Shown: positions 42,275-51,515 of the stretch, piece after piece
Layout of the letters: each line of letters starts with the position of its first letter
Position numbering within the stretch: position 1 is the first letter of the stretch
DNA from: CAIKBL01 sp050247235
GTDB lineage: Bacteria; Pseudomonadota; Gammaproteobacteria; Ga0077536
NCBI GenBank assembly: GCA_050247235.1
Contig: JBFWUN010000015.1
Location: 1 to 64,000, forward strand
Direction of reading: 5' to 3'
DNA: 64,000 bases
Position numbers and translations under genes: made by a program
Notes under the pieces: model-generated
Told to the model about the DNA's origin: nothing
The model's input: the letters and a program-made list of their open reading frames with translations, nothing else
Databases searched by the model: none

Positions 42275-43165
42275 ATGACTGCTCCGGCCCATCCGCGCAC
42301 CCTCGCCGCCGCGTACGCGGGCGTGATCGTCATGTGGTCCACCGCGCCGCTCGCGACCAAGTGGAGCGGCGAAGGTCCCGGGTTCCTGTTCGGGGCGGCG
42401 AGCCGGATGTGCATCGGCTTGTTCTGCGTGTTCGCGCTCCTCGCCTGGCGGCGCCAGCGACTGCCGCTCGATGCGCGGGCCTGGCGGCATTACGGGGCGG
42501 GGGCAATCAGCGTCTATGGGGCGATGGGATTGTCCTACTGGGCGGCACAACAGGTGCCGTCGGGGTGGATCTCGGTGATCTACGGCCTGACACCGCTGGT
42601 CACGGCCGTGCTGTCGCACCTGCTGCTCGGCGAGAACTCGCTGACCCCGCGCAAGCTCGCGGCGCTGGCGGTCTGCGTCGCTGGAATCTGGATCATCCAC
42701 GGGTCTGCGTTGCGGATCGGATCGCACGCCGTCCTCGGCATCGCCGCCCTGCTGGCCGGGTCGGTGCTGCATGGACTGAGTGCCGTGCTCGTCAAGCGCA
42801 TCGACGCACGCGTTGCCCCGCTCGCGTCAGTCGCGGGCACGTTGCTGCTCGCGTCGCCCGCGTACGCGCTGACCTGGTGGTGGTTCGATGGCACGTGGCC
42901 CGCCCTGCTCCCCGCACGCAGCGTTGCCTCGATCGTCTACCTGGGCGTGTTCGCCACCACGCTGGGTTTCTCCTGGTACTTCTACGTCCTGCAGCACCTC
43001 TCGGCGACCCGCGTCGCGATGATCTCGCTGCTGACGCCCGTGCTCGCGCTGGCGACCGGCTTCCTGCTCAACCACGAGCCGTTGACCCCACGCATCGTCG
43101 GCGGGACGGCGCTGATCCTGGCCGGCATGCTGCTGCACGAATACAGTCACCGGCGAGCAGCTTGA
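42275..43165 (+). CDS. EamA/DMT-family membrane transporter
   Basis: 296 residues from the ATG at 42275; the open frame continues upstream but the hydrophobic start LAAAYAGVIVMWSTAPLATKWS falls right after it. Ten membrane segments in two EamA repeats (about 10-135 and 150-290), with GLTPLVTAVLSHLLLGE and SLLTPVLALATGFLLNHEPLTP at the ends of the repeats. Drug/metabolite exporter; substrate unknown. No good ribosome site is seen. A TACAGT (42235-42240) could be its -10. Confidence 0.85.
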   Translation: MTAPAHPRTLAAAYAGVIVMWSTAPLATKWSGEGPGFLFGAASRMCIGLFCVFALLAWRRQRLPLDARAWRHYGAGAISVYGAMGLSYWAAQQVPSGWISVIYGLTPLVTAVLSHLLLGENSLTPRKLAALAVCVAGIWIIHGSALRIGSHAVLGIAALLAGSVLHGLSAVLVKRIDARVAPLASVAGTLLLASPAYALTWWWFDGTWPALLPARSVASIVYLGVFATTLGFSWYFYVLQHLSATRVAMISLLTPVLALATGFLLNHEPLTPRIVGGTALILAGMLLHEYSHRRAA

Positions 43166-43244
43166 CAAGGCTGCGAGGCTCGTTTGGGATCGGGTGCGCG
43201 ACTGCGGCCCCGTACCCGCGACTTCATCCCCAAGGAGAGATCCC

Positions 43245-43619
43245 ATGCGCGTCAACCACCACGATGCGATCCCGAAACACCACCTGCCCGGTCTCGAGCA
43301 CCAGACGCTCGCGGGAAGCAAGGACGGGATGACGAGCTTCGAAATCTGGCGCCAGACCATTGCGCCGCGCGCCGCGACCCCGGTGCACTGTCATGACTGC
43401 GAAGAGGTCATCACCGTGCTGCGCGGCACGGCCGAGTGCCGCTACGACGACCGGTCGGTCACCGTGAATGCCGAGGAATCCCTGCTGATCCCGGCCAGCG
43501 TCGTGCACCAGATCCTGAATGCCGGCGATGGCGACCTCTACATCATGGCCACGCTCGCGATGTCGCCGGTGCAGGTCAAGACCGCAGACGGCGCACCGAT
43601 GCCGCTGCCCTGGGGCTGA
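43245..43619 (+). CDS. Small cupin-domain protein
   Basis: 124 residues from the ATG at 43245 behind AAGGAG. One double-stranded beta-helix: TPVHCHDCEEVITVLRGTAEC holds cupin motif 1 (H-x-H...E) and LLIPASVVHQILNAGDGDLYI motif 2 with the final His. The metal site looks complete. Such single cupins act as small dioxygenases, isomerases or sensors. The alpha/beta hydrolase gene begins on the base after its stop, so the two probably act in the same pathway. Confidence 0.82.
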   Translation: MRVNHHDAIPKHHLPGLEHQTLAGSKDGMTSFEIWRQTIAPRAATPVHCHDCEEVITVLRGTAECRYDDRSVTVNAEESLLIPASVVHQILNAGDGDLYIMATLAMSPVQVKTADGAPMPLPWG

Positions 43620-44453
43620 GTGGCGGGACGCCAGGCCGCGATGGATCCGCTCGCTCCCGAGTTTGTCCCCGGTGCACCGCGCCTCGCCTACAGTGGCGGC
43701 GGCGCGGGTCCCCTGGTGGTATTCCTGCACGGCATCGGCGGCAACCGCCGGAACTGGCTGTCACAGCTGCCGTACTTCGCGCAAAGATTCCACGCCATCG
43801 CGTGGGACGCGCGCGGCTACGGGGACAGCGACGACTATCCCGACCCACTGCGCTTTCCGGAGTTCGCGACGGACCTCCACCGGCTGCTCGATCACCTCGG
43901 CGTGGAGGCTGCGCACCTGGTCGGACTCTCGATGGGCGGCCGAATCGCGCTCGACTTCCACGCGCAGGCGCCGTCGCGCGTACGCAGCCTCGCGCTGGTG
44001 GACACGTTCCCGGGTTACGACGAATCCTTCACCCCGGAGGAACGCGAGAAGTTCATCCGGCTGCGGCGCCAGCCGCTGCTCGAAGGCAAGGAGCCGCGTG
44101 ACATCGCGCCGGGGCTTGCAAGGACGCTGGTCAGCCGCTGTGCAGACCCGGCACACGTGGAGGCGCTCGTGGACTCCATGAGTCGTCTCCGGAAGGATTC
44201 TTACATCAAGGCGATCGAAGCCATGACGCGTTACGAGCCGGTGGCCGATCTCGCGCGCATCCGGGTGCCGACCCTCGTCGTCGTGGGCGACCAGGATCGC
44301 CTGACGCCGCCGCAGGTTTCGCGCGATATGGCCGCCGCGATCGACGGCGCCGAACTGGTGATCCTGCGCAACGCGGGACACCTGTCGAACATCGAGCAGC
44401 CGGCGCTGTTCAACCGCGCGCTGGACGATTTCCTCTCCCGCCTGCCCCGCTGA
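43620..44453 (+). CDS. Alpha/beta hydrolase
   Basis: 277 residues; GTG at 43620 immediately follows the cupin stop. Oxyanion-hole HGIGGNRRNW near 37-46, nucleophile S104 in VGLSMGGRIAL, acidic residue in VVGDQDRLTPP and His in ILRNAGHLSNIEQP. It resembles 3-oxoadipate enol-lactonase/PcaD-type and other C-C or ester hydrolases; the exact substrate cannot be decided. Linked with the cupin gene, it may belong to a ring-cleavage or ketone side path. Confidence 0.85.
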   Translation: MAGRQAAMDPLAPEFVPGAPRLAYSGGGAGPLVVFLHGIGGNRRNWLSQLPYFAQRFHAIAWDARGYGDSDDYPDPLRFPEFATDLHRLLDHLGVEAAHLVGLSMGGRIALDFHAQAPSRVRSLALVDTFPGYDESFTPEEREKFIRLRRQPLLEGKEPRDIAPGLARTLVSRCADPAHVEALVDSMSRLRKDSYIKAIEAMTRYEPVADLARIRVPTLVVVGDQDRLTPPQVSRDMAAAIDGAELVILRNAGHLSNIEQPALFNRALDDFLSRLPR

Positions 44454-44463
44454 GCGCGGGGAG

Positions 44464-45294
44464 TCAGCCGGGGCTCGCGGCACCCACTTCGAACGTACGG
44501 GTGAATTCCCGTCCCTTCGAATCCGTCATCCGGGCTTCCAGGGTCCCCCCCTGCTGCGGTTTGAAGAAGAACCGGAAACTCGGGTCCTCGCTGACCGAGA
44601 TGTCGGTTTCCGCGGTCATCACGTGGCGACCGTTGAAGCGGATCTCGACCTTGGTGACATACTCCGCGGGGATGAACGCGCGGGTGCGCTGATCGAGCTG
44701 GAGGCCGGTAATGTTCGGGTGGCTGATGATGAGCTGCCCGAGCGCCGAGTCGTCCTGCCCCTCCTGCACGGTGCGGAACTTCATCTGGCCGATGCGTTCC
44801 CTCGCCTCCTTGAGTTTCAGGAACGGCGGCGGCTCCGAACAGCCGCCACTCGCGCGGGTGAACCCTTCATCCATGTGCAAGGTGCCGTCGCTCAGCTCGG
44901 CGACCACGCGCACCTTCGTGAACTGGTTGATACGCAGCCGCAGCGCGAGATCGGCCTGGCCCATCTCGGGGGTCACATGGAACAGCCCGGCGAGCGGCCG
45001 GGGGTTCTTGTCCACAAACACGTACAGCTTCCGGATGCTCAGCGCGGCCGTCTGCGGGATCTTGGCGTCGACGCTGACCGGCACGACACCCGCGTCCTCC
45101 GCGCGGAGCGGGATTCGCAGCTCGACGATCGATTTGCCGGTGGTGATCTCGCGCTCGGCGAAATACTGGGGGCGCAGCAGGCTGTCCCAGACATCGACTT
45201 CAGACTGTTCGCCCGCCGCGCGGGCTTCCTGCGCGGACAGCACCAAGGCGAGTGAGAGGGCGGCGTTGCAAAGGCACAGGCGGAGCAGGTTCAT
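44464..45294 (-). CDS. SoxYZ-like carrier protein
   Basis: 276 residues from the ATG at 45294. Signal peptide 1-26 (AALSLALVLSAQEARA). A SoxY-like immunoglobulin-type domain ends at C152 in RASGGCSEPPP, comparable to the GGCGG carrier cysteine of SoxY, and a SoxZ-like domain follows (ALGQLIISHPNITG, VTKVEIRFNGRHVMTAETDISVSEDPSFRFFF). Fused SoxYZ proteins of this size occur with PQQ-dependent dehydrogenases in many Proteobacteria, though no such enzyme is in the window. The presumed role is a periplasmic covalent carrier, perhaps of sulfur or acyl groups. Confidence 0.85.
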   Translation of the reverse strand: MNLLRLCLCNAALSLALVLSAQEARAAGEQSEVDVWDSLLRPQYFAEREITTGKSIVELRIPLRAEDAGVVPVSVDAKIPQTAALSIRKLYVFVDKNPRPLAGLFHVTPEMGQADLALRLRINQFTKVRVVAELSDGTLHMDEGFTRASGGCSEPPPFLKLKEARERIGQMKFRTVQEGQDDSALGQLIISHPNITGLQLDQRTRAFIPAEYVTKVEIRFNGRHVMTAETDISVSEDPSFRFFFKPQQGGTLEARMTDSKGREFTRTFEVGAASPG

Positions 45295-45373
45295 CCGGGT
45301 AGGATAGCGACCGGACGGGCTCCCCGGCAACGCACCACTTGTCCGGGCGGGCCCGGACCCTGGCTGCGGCATA

Positions 45374-45404
45374 CTGTCACGGCGTCGGGGTCAACTCTTA
45401 CAAT
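45374..45404 (+). promoter_or_regulatory. Possible promoter giving a leaderless aminopeptidase mRNA
   Basis: TACAAT (45399-45404) ends 6 bases before the A of the ATG at 45411, the distance expected for a transcription start at the codon itself. CTGTCA (45374-45379) is 19 bp upstream. There is no Shine-Dalgarno sequence before the ATG. Confidence 0.35.
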
Positions 45405-45410
45405 GCGCGC

Positions 45411-46712
45411 ATGGACCAGACATCGTTCAACGCCGGCCTGATGGATTTCATCACCGGCGCCCCGACCCCGTTCCATGCCACCGATGCCCTGACACACACG
45501 CTCCGGCAGGCAGGCTTCGAACGCTTGGAGGAATCCGCGGAATGGACGCTGCGCGCCGGTGGCCGCTACGTGGTCACGCGCAACGGATCGTCGCTGATTG
45601 CCTTTTCGCTCGGCACGCGGGACCCCGCCGACCACGGGATCCGGATGGTGGGCGCGCATACCGACAGTCCCTGCCTGAAACTGAAACCGCACCCGGAAAT
45701 CACGGCCCAGGGCTACCAGCAGCTGACCGCCGAAGTCTACGGCGGCGTGCTGCTGAACCCGTGGTTCGACCGTGATCTCTCGCTCGCCGGGCGCGTGACC
45801 CTGGCCACGCCGGACGGCGCGCTGTGCAACCGGCTGGTCGACTTCAGGTCGCCGATTGCGGTGATCCCGAGCCTCGCCATCCACCTCGATCGCGAGGCCA
45901 ACGACAAGCGCAGCATCAACCGGCAGACGCACCTGCCGGCACTCGTGCGCGGAAAGTCGAGCGACGCGTTCGACCTGCGCGAGGAGCTCACGACATTGCT
46001 CGTGCGCGCGGAGCCGGCGCTCGCCGGTGCCCGCGTACAGGCCTTCGAACTCTGCTTCTACGACGTGCAGCCGCCGAGCCTCGTTGGCTGGCGCGAGGAA
46101 TTCATCGCGTCCGCGCGGTTGGACAACCTGCTGAGCTGCTACACCGGCATGTGCGCACTGCGCGATGCCGACGCCGATGTCGCGCAGCTGCTCGTGTGCA
46201 ACGATCACGAAGAGGTCGGGAGTGGTTCGACGAGCGGGGCACGGGGAAACTTCCTCGAGAGCGTGCTCCAGCGGCTGCTCCCGGCACATGAATCGCGTGC
46301 CCGCACCCTGGCGCGCTCGCTGCTCGTGTCCACCGACAACGCGCACGCCGTGCACCCGAATTTCGCCGACCGGCACGATCCGAAGCACGGACCCGTCATC
46401 AACGAAGGGCCGGCCCTGAAGACCAACGCCAACCAGTCCTATGCCACCAACAGCGAGTCGGCGGCAGTGTTCCGGCTGGCGGCCGAGCAGGCAGGTGTGC
46501 CCTTGCAGGCGTTCGTCGCGCGCGCCGACATGGGTTGCGGCAGCACCATCGGCCCGCTGGCGGCAACCCGTCTCGGCGTACGCACCGTGGACGTCGGCGT
46601 GCCGACGTTCGCGATGCATTCCATCCGCGAACTCGCCGGGACCGTCGACGCGTACGCGCTCTACCGGGCGCTCCAGGCGTTCTTCGCGATGCCGCGCGTG
46701 GTGGTGGACTGA
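45411..46712 (+). CDS. apeB: M18 family aminopeptidase
   Basis: 433 residues. M18 zinc exopeptidase with all ligand regions: GAHTDSPCLKLKP, the ARLDNLLSCYTGMCAL aspartate, NDHEEVGSGSTSGARG (catalytic E and ligand E), STDNAHAVHPN, and the C-terminal VPTFAMHSIRELAG with the last His. The length is normal for bacterial ApeB-type enzymes that remove acidic or hydrophobic N-terminal residues from peptides in the cytoplasm. Its own -10 sits right before the ATG. It faces the ThDP enzyme gene with 13 bases between stops. Confidence 0.93.
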   Translation: MDQTSFNAGLMDFITGAPTPFHATDALTHTLRQAGFERLEESAEWTLRAGGRYVVTRNGSSLIAFSLGTRDPADHGIRMVGAHTDSPCLKLKPHPEITAQGYQQLTAEVYGGVLLNPWFDRDLSLAGRVTLATPDGALCNRLVDFRSPIAVIPSLAIHLDREANDKRSINRQTHLPALVRGKSSDAFDLREELTTLLVRAEPALAGARVQAFELCFYDVQPPSLVGWREEFIASARLDNLLSCYTGMCALRDADADVAQLLVCNDHEEVGSGSTSGARGNFLESVLQRLLPAHESRARTLARSLLVSTDNAHAVHPNFADRHDPKHGPVINEGPALKTNANQSYATNSESAAVFRLAAEQAGVPLQAFVARADMGCGSTIGPLAATRLGVRTVDVGVPTFAMHSIRELAGTVDAYALYRALQAFFAMPRVVVD

Positions 46713-46725
46713 ACGGCCCGCGCGG

Positions 46726-48279
46726 TTACAGCACCACTTCCACAAGGTGCGGGCCGCGCGTTTTCAGCATTGAATGCAGTACGGCCTCGAACGCCTCGGC
46801 GGTCTCCACGCGACGGGCATTGACTCCCATGCCGGTTGCAATCTCCACCCAGCGCAGCGCGGGGTTGCCCATATCCAGCATCGACAGCGCGCGCGGCCCC
46901 GGCGCGCCGACCCCCACGCGCTCGAACTCGATGTTCAGGATCGCGTAGCTGCGGTTCGCGAAGATCACGCTGATCACGTCGAGGTTCTCGCGCGCCATGG
47001 TCCACAGTGACTGCACGGTGTACATCGCGCTGCCGTCGCCTTCGAGGCAGATCACCTTGCGATCGCGGCAGGCCACCGCGGCACCCACGGCGAGCGGAAG
47101 ACCGTTGCCGATCGATCCACCCATCAGCTGCAGCCAATCATGCGGGGGGGCGCCCAAGGTGGCCTGCTGGCAGAACAGGCTGCAGGTGATGCCTTCGTCG
47201 ACGACGATCGCCCCTTCGGGCAGACAGCGCCCGATGACCGCCGCCGCGAGCTGGGGTGTCAACGCGCCGTTCGCCTCCGGAAGCGTGGCGCGAGGCTGGT
47301 ATACCTTCGGCGAAGCCGGCGCGTGCAGCGCGCCGGCGAGCGCGTCCAGCGCGGCGACGACGTCGTCGGTCGGGCCTGCGAGTTCGACCACCTCGCAGCC
47401 CTCGGGGACCAGCACGCTCGGCTTGTTCGGATACGCAAAGAACGCGACCGGTCGCTTGGATCCGGCGAGCACGATCAGGTCGGCGCCGTTCAGCAGTTCG
47501 AGGGCGCGTTCGCCGAAGTACGGCACGATGCCGATCGGCACCTCTCCCGCACCGCGCGCCAGCCGACGGTTGAACGTCTCCGCATGCAGGCGGACCGGCA
47601 CCGCAGCGGCAATCCGCCCGGCGTGGCGCGCGCCGTCACCGAGCAACGCCTCGCCGCCGAGCAGCAGCACTGGCTGCCGGGCACCCCGCAGCGCCTTTGC
47701 GACGCGTTCCACCTGGTGGAGCGGCACTTCCGGCAGTGCGGCGGGCGGCCGCACGGCCGGCGGCCGGTAATCCGCCGGCAGATCGGTCCAGGCGCTGTCG
47801 GCCGGCGCCAGCAGGGTCGCGACCCGACCCGGCACGCCGCCCGCCGCGGCAACGGCCTCGGCGCCAAGCTGCGGCAGTTCCGCGGGTGTCCGCGCACTGC
47901 GCAGCCAGTGCGAGACGGGCCGCGCGATCCCTTCCAGGTCGGAGGTCAGCGGGGCATCGAAGCGCACGTGGTAGGTGGCATGGTCGCCGACCACGTTGAC
48001 GACCGGCGACCACGCCTTGCGCGCGTTGTGGAGGTTGGCCACGCCGTTCGCGAGTCCCGGGCCGAGATGCAGCAACGTGCAGGCGGGTTTGCGCGCCATG
48101 CGCGCGTAGCCGTCGGCGGCGCCGGTCACCACGCCTTCGAAAAGCGCCAGGATGGGGTGCATGCCGGGGACCTGGTCGATCGCCTGCACCAGCTGCATCT
48201 CCGACGTGCCGGGGTTCGCGAAGCAGTGTTCGATACCGCAGCGGATCAGGGTCTCGACCAGGGCGTGCGCGCCGTTCAT
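46726..48279 (-). CDS. ThDP-dependent enzyme, acetolactate-synthase large-subunit-like
   Basis: 517 residues from the ATG at 48279. Three-domain ThDP enzyme: N-terminal pyrimidine domain with catalytic Glu in ILALFEGVVTGAADGYARM, central domain (about 180-330) without clear FAD motif, and C-terminal EGDGSAMYTVQSLWTMARENL...FANRSYAILN with GDG and N for Mg-ThDP. It is shorter than acetolactate synthase and probably a benzoylformate-decarboxylase- or IlvB-like enzyme acting on a 2-oxoacid. An amidohydrolase gene starts upstream on the same strand (59 bases), so the two may be co-transcribed. Confidence 0.8.
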   Translation of the reverse strand: MNGAHALVETLIRCGIEHCFANPGTSEMQLVQAIDQVPGMHPILALFEGVVTGAADGYARMARKPACTLLHLGPGLANGVANLHNARKAWSPVVNVVGDHATYHVRFDAPLTSDLEGIARPVSHWLRSARTPAELPQLGAEAVAAAGGVPGRVATLLAPADSAWTDLPADYRPPAVRPPAALPEVPLHQVERVAKALRGARQPVLLLGGEALLGDGARHAGRIAAAVPVRLHAETFNRRLARGAGEVPIGIVPYFGERALELLNGADLIVLAGSKRPVAFFAYPNKPSVLVPEGCEVVELAGPTDDVVAALDALAGALHAPASPKVYQPRATLPEANGALTPQLAAAVIGRCLPEGAIVVDEGITCSLFCQQATLGAPPHDWLQLMGGSIGNGLPLAVGAAVACRDRKVICLEGDGSAMYTVQSLWTMARENLDVISVIFANRSYAILNIEFERVGVGAPGPRALSMLDMGNPALRWVEIATGMGVNARRVETAEAFEAVLHSMLKTRGPHLVEVVL

Positions 48280-48338
48280 GGATGATTCGCTCCTTTCGCG
48301 ACGCGCGGATGCGTCGTTGTCATGTGATTCCGCACAGC

Positions 48339-50021
48339 TTACCAGTCGCCGTGTACCGGCCGGCCATCCACCAGGGTCAGATCGACCGTCAGGTGACGGA
48401 TATCGTCTTCCGGGCATCCCATCAGGTCACCATTCAGCACGATGAGATCCGCCCGCTTGCCGGGTTCGAGCGATCCCAGTTCGTGCTCCATCTTCAGTGC
48501 GTAGGCGCCGTTCCAGGTGAAACACCGGAGCGCCTCCTCGCGCGAAATGCGTTGCGCGGGTCCGATCACCTCACCAGTCAGTCCGGCCCGGCGGGCCAGC
48601 GACTGCCAGACGGTGAACAGTGCCTCGTGCGGTCCCCAGTCCGTGCTCTGCGAGATTGGTACGCCCCCGTCCAGCCAGTCCCGCAGCGGGATCGCGACGT
48701 TCGCGCAGGCCTCGCCGAGACGCCGCCGGTACACCTCCTCGCCCTTGCCCCAGATGAAGTTGGTGCTGGTGGTCGGCGCGACGCCGAGGCGCGCGCATGC
48801 GGCGATCTGGTCGCGCGTGGGGAACTCGCAGTGCTCCAGCACGTAGCGCTTGTCCCGGATCGGAGTTGCACGATCGATTTCTTCGAAAGCTTTCAGCGCG
48901 ATGCCAATGGAGCCTCGGCCGGCCGCCTCCGCATGAATGCGGAAGTTCATCCGCGCGGCAAGCTGCAGGATCTCGCGATAGTGCTCCCAGGGGATCAGCG
49001 GCCCCGGGTCCACGCGTTCCCCGAACGGCCCCGGGTACGGCGCATCGTGACACGCCGCCCCGTGCCAGTAGGGACCGTCGAGCCCGACGCTGCAGCCGAC
49101 CACTTTCAGGTGCGGCGTGCCGAACCCCCCGTTGGCCGCGAAACGTACCGTCCTGAGATAGCGTTCGATCTCGGTCAGCGACTGCCTCCCGTCGATCTCG
49201 AACGTGTAGAAAATCCGCAGCGGCAGGCGTCCTTCGCTGTGCAGCTCCGCGTAGGCACGCAGCTCCTCGGGATCCGTCAGGTGCGCTTCGAGCAGCGTGG
49301 TGGTGCCGTGCGTCGCGAAGTGCCGGGCGAGGATCGCGATCCCGTCACGCACGTTCTCGTAGGTGGGCGCGGGCGCCACCCGTTCCACGCACTGGTACAG
49401 CGGATCGGCGTTGTAGATCGGCTGCAGCGCGCCGTGCAGCACGCCCGTCGGCTGGCCTGCGGCCGAACATTCCACGCGCGAATGCGGCGACACCGCGGTG
49501 CCCGCGGTAATCCCGGCCGCGCGCAGCGCGGCGCTGTTCAGCACGGCGAAATTGGGCACCCGGTTGGTCGGAGCCTGGATGTAGACCGGGTTGTCCGGTG
49601 CGAGCGCGTCGAGCTCCGCGAGGGTCGGCACCGCGCCTTGGGCCCGCAGCGCGTCCGCGTTGAGGAAATAAGGGGGATCCCCCACGGGCATCGCGACGAT
49701 CCACTCGCCGGGCCGTGCCCGCGCGACTCTCGCGCGCAGCCGCGCCAGGATCTCGGCACGCGTGGACGCGCCAGCGAGCGGCACCTTCAGCTCGTCGAGT
49801 CCGAACAGCGCGACGTGGCCGTGCGTATCGATGAATCCCGGCATCACGGTGCGCCCGCCGAGATCGATCTCGCGCGCACCACCGGTCCTGAAACGTCGCA
49901 TGTCGCGAGTGGTCCCGACGGCCACCACGCGTTCTCCCTGGACGACGACCGCTTCGGCGATCGTGAACCGAGCGTCGACGGTCAGGACCCGTCCATTGAC
50001 GAAGACGATCGTGTCGGACAT
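48339..50021 (-). CDS. Amidohydrolase (YtcJ-like)
   Basis: 560 residues. Metal-dependent hydrolase: PGFIDTHGHVALFGLDEL (first HxH), FRIHAEAAGRGSIGIALKAFEEI and YVLEHCEFPTRDQI (later His ligands), SQSTDWGPHEALFTVWQSL with the final Asp region, and the C-terminal LGSLEPGKRADLIVLNGDL typical of the family. The second metal ligands are those of the YtcJ/DUF62-like imidazolone/exoenzyme branch. It should hydrolyse an amide or similar bond. It lies opposite the RidA/aminophenol operon, 144 bases away. Confidence 0.87.
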   Translation of the reverse strand: MSDTIVFVNGRVLTVDARFTIAEAVVVQGERVVAVGTTRDMRRFRTGGAREIDLGGRTVMPGFIDTHGHVALFGLDELKVPLAGASTRAEILARLRARVARARPGEWIVAMPVGDPPYFLNADALRAQGAVPTLAELDALAPDNPVYIQAPTNRVPNFAVLNSAALRAAGITAGTAVSPHSRVECSAAGQPTGVLHGALQPIYNADPLYQCVERVAPAPTYENVRDGIAILARHFATHGTTTLLEAHLTDPEELRAYAELHSEGRLPLRIFYTFEIDGRQSLTEIERYLRTVRFAANGGFGTPHLKVVGCSVGLDGPYWHGAACHDAPYPGPFGERVDPGPLIPWEHYREILQLAARMNFRIHAEAAGRGSIGIALKAFEEIDRATPIRDKRYVLEHCEFPTRDQIAACARLGVAPTTSTNFIWGKGEEVYRRRLGEACANVAIPLRDWLDGGVPISQSTDWGPHEALFTVWQSLARRAGLTGEVIGPAQRISREEALRCFTWNGAYALKMEHELGSLEPGKRADLIVLNGDLMGCPEDDIRHLTVDLTLVDGRPVHGDW

Positions 50022-50165
50022 CGCGACTCTCCCGCGTGTGAACTGCTGCCGGCGGCAGGCGTCTTGATTATCCGGTCACCCCGGACGGAAGTCGATTCGC
50101 GCGCGGCTTGATGTCGGCCGGCTCCGCGCCTAGTCTGGCAACCCAGGCACTGCAGGCAGGGCGAC

Positions 50166-50582
50166 ATGAGCGCAGAGGTCATCGCAACCAAGGCCCGACC
50201 CCGTGGCCGGTACCCGCATTACCGGCGCGCCGGAGACTTCATCTTCGTGTCGGGCACCAGTCCGCGACAGGCGGACAATTCCTTTCCGGGCGCCGAGGTC
50301 GATGCGCTCGGCACCGTGCGTTTCGACATCCGTGCGCAGACCCGCGCCACTTTGCAGAACATCGCGGACATCCTCGCGGCCGCCGGTGCGAGTCTCGCGG
50401 ACGTGGTGGACGTGTCGGCTTTCCTCGTCGACATGAGCGACTTCGGGGGCTACAACGAGGTCTACGCGGAGTTCTTCGATTACGACGGTCCGACGCGCAC
50501 GACGGTGGCCGTTCACCAGCTCCCGCACCCGCTGATTCGCATCGAGATCAAGTGCACCGCGTACAAACCGCTCGTGAAGTAA
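50166..50582 (+). CDS. RidA-family protein, 2-aminomuconate deaminase-like
   Basis: 138 residues. RidA/YjgF fold: YPHYRRAGDFIFVSGTSPRQ, IRAQTRATLQNIADILAAAGASLADVVDVSAFLVDM, YAEFF and the end RTTVAVHQLPHPLIRIEIKCTAY. Enzymes of this subgroup deaminate 2-aminomuconate or enamines in aminophenol and 3-hydroxyanthranilate breakdown. The two genes after it encode a 2-aminophenol 1,6-dioxygenase, which gives good support for the deaminase reading: ring cleavage yields 2-aminomuconate semialdehyde, which becomes 2-aminomuconate before deamination. The dehydrogenase for that middle step is not here. Confidence 0.85.
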   Translation: MSAEVIATKARPRGRYPHYRRAGDFIFVSGTSPRQADNSFPGAEVDALGTVRFDIRAQTRATLQNIADILAAAGASLADVVDVSAFLVDMSDFGGYNEVYAEFFDYDGPTRTTVAVHQLPHPLIRIEIKCTAYKPLVK

Positions 50583-50592
50583 AGGAGGCAGC

Positions 50593-51483
50593 ATGCGCAA
50601 GGGAGAGATAATCGCCGGTTTTCTCGCGCCACACCCCCCGCATCTCGTGTACGCGGAAAACCCGCCGCAGAACGAGCCGCGCTCGCGCGGCGGCTGGGAG
50701 CAGCTGCGCTGGGCCTACGAGCGCGCGCGGCAGAGCATCGAGCGACTGCGGCCCGACGTGCTGCTGGTGCATTCGCCGCACTGGGTCACGCAGGTCGGGC
50801 ATCATTTCCTGGGCGTGCGCAGGCTCACCGGCAAATCGGTCGACCCGATCTTCCCCAACCTGTTCCGCTACGATTTCGCGCTCGACGTGGACGTGGAACT
50901 CGCCGAGGCGTGCTGCGTCGAGGCGCGTGCGCGCGGCCTTGTCGGCAAAATGATGCGCAATCCGAACTTCCGGGTCGATTACGGCACCATTACGACCCTG
51001 CACATGATCCGCCCGCAGTGGGACATCCCCGTGGTCGGCATCTCCGCCAACAATTCGCCGTACTACCTGAAGATGGAGGAAGGCCTCGGCGAGATGGCGA
51101 CGCTCGGCGAAGCCACTCGCGCGGCGATCGAGAAGACCGGGCGGCGCGCCGTGCTGCTCGCGTCCAACACGCTGTGTCACTGGCACTTCCATGAAGAACC
51201 CGCGATCCCGGAGGATATGTCCCGGGAGCACCCGCAGAACTACGCAGGCTACCTGTGGGATATGCGGATCATCGAACTCCTGCGCCAGGGTCGCACGCGA
51301 GAGGTGTTCGAGATCCTGCCGCAGTTCATCCAGGAGGCGTTCGCGGAAGTGAAATCCGGCGCCTTCACGTGGATGTTCTCGGCGATGGGCTACCCGGAGA
51401 TCCCGGGCGAGCTCCACGGCTACGGCACGGTGATCGGCACCGGCAACGCGGTCATGGAGTGGGACCTGACGCGCGCAGCCTGA
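50593..51483 (+). CDS. amnB: 2-aminophenol 1,6-dioxygenase catalytic (beta) subunit
   Basis: 296 residues. Class III extradiol (LigB) dioxygenase. Iron ligands H14 (LAPHPPH), H63 (VHSPHW) and E252 (AFAEVKSG), and the catalytic Y130 and H196, all lie one position after the His13, His62, Glu251, Tyr129 and His195 described for 2-aminophenol 1,6-dioxygenase beta. The enzyme opens 2-aminophenol (or a close relative) between the hydroxyl-bearing carbon and its neighbour to give 2-aminomuconate 6-semialdehyde. The alpha gene follows after 32 bases. RidA upstream and alpha downstream form one short operon. Confidence 0.9.
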   Translation: MRKGEIIAGFLAPHPPHLVYAENPPQNEPRSRGGWEQLRWAYERARQSIERLRPDVLLVHSPHWVTQVGHHFLGVRRLTGKSVDPIFPNLFRYDFALDVDVELAEACCVEARARGLVGKMMRNPNFRVDYGTITTLHMIRPQWDIPVVGISANNSPYYLKMEEGLGEMATLGEATRAAIEKTGRRAVLLASNTLCHWHFHEEPAIPEDMSREHPQNYAGYLWDMRIIELLRQGRTREVFEILPQFIQEAFAEVKSGAFTWMFSAMGYPEIPGELHGYGTVIGTGNAVMEWDLTRAA

Positions 51484-51515
51484 TCCACCCCTGACACCCT
51501 TCACGAGGAAACCCG

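Noticed and set aside
44446..44462. CCCCGC/GCGGGG hairpin at the end of the alpha/beta hydrolase gene
   Set aside because: Short, spans the stop codon and has no T-run on either strand, so not called as a terminator.
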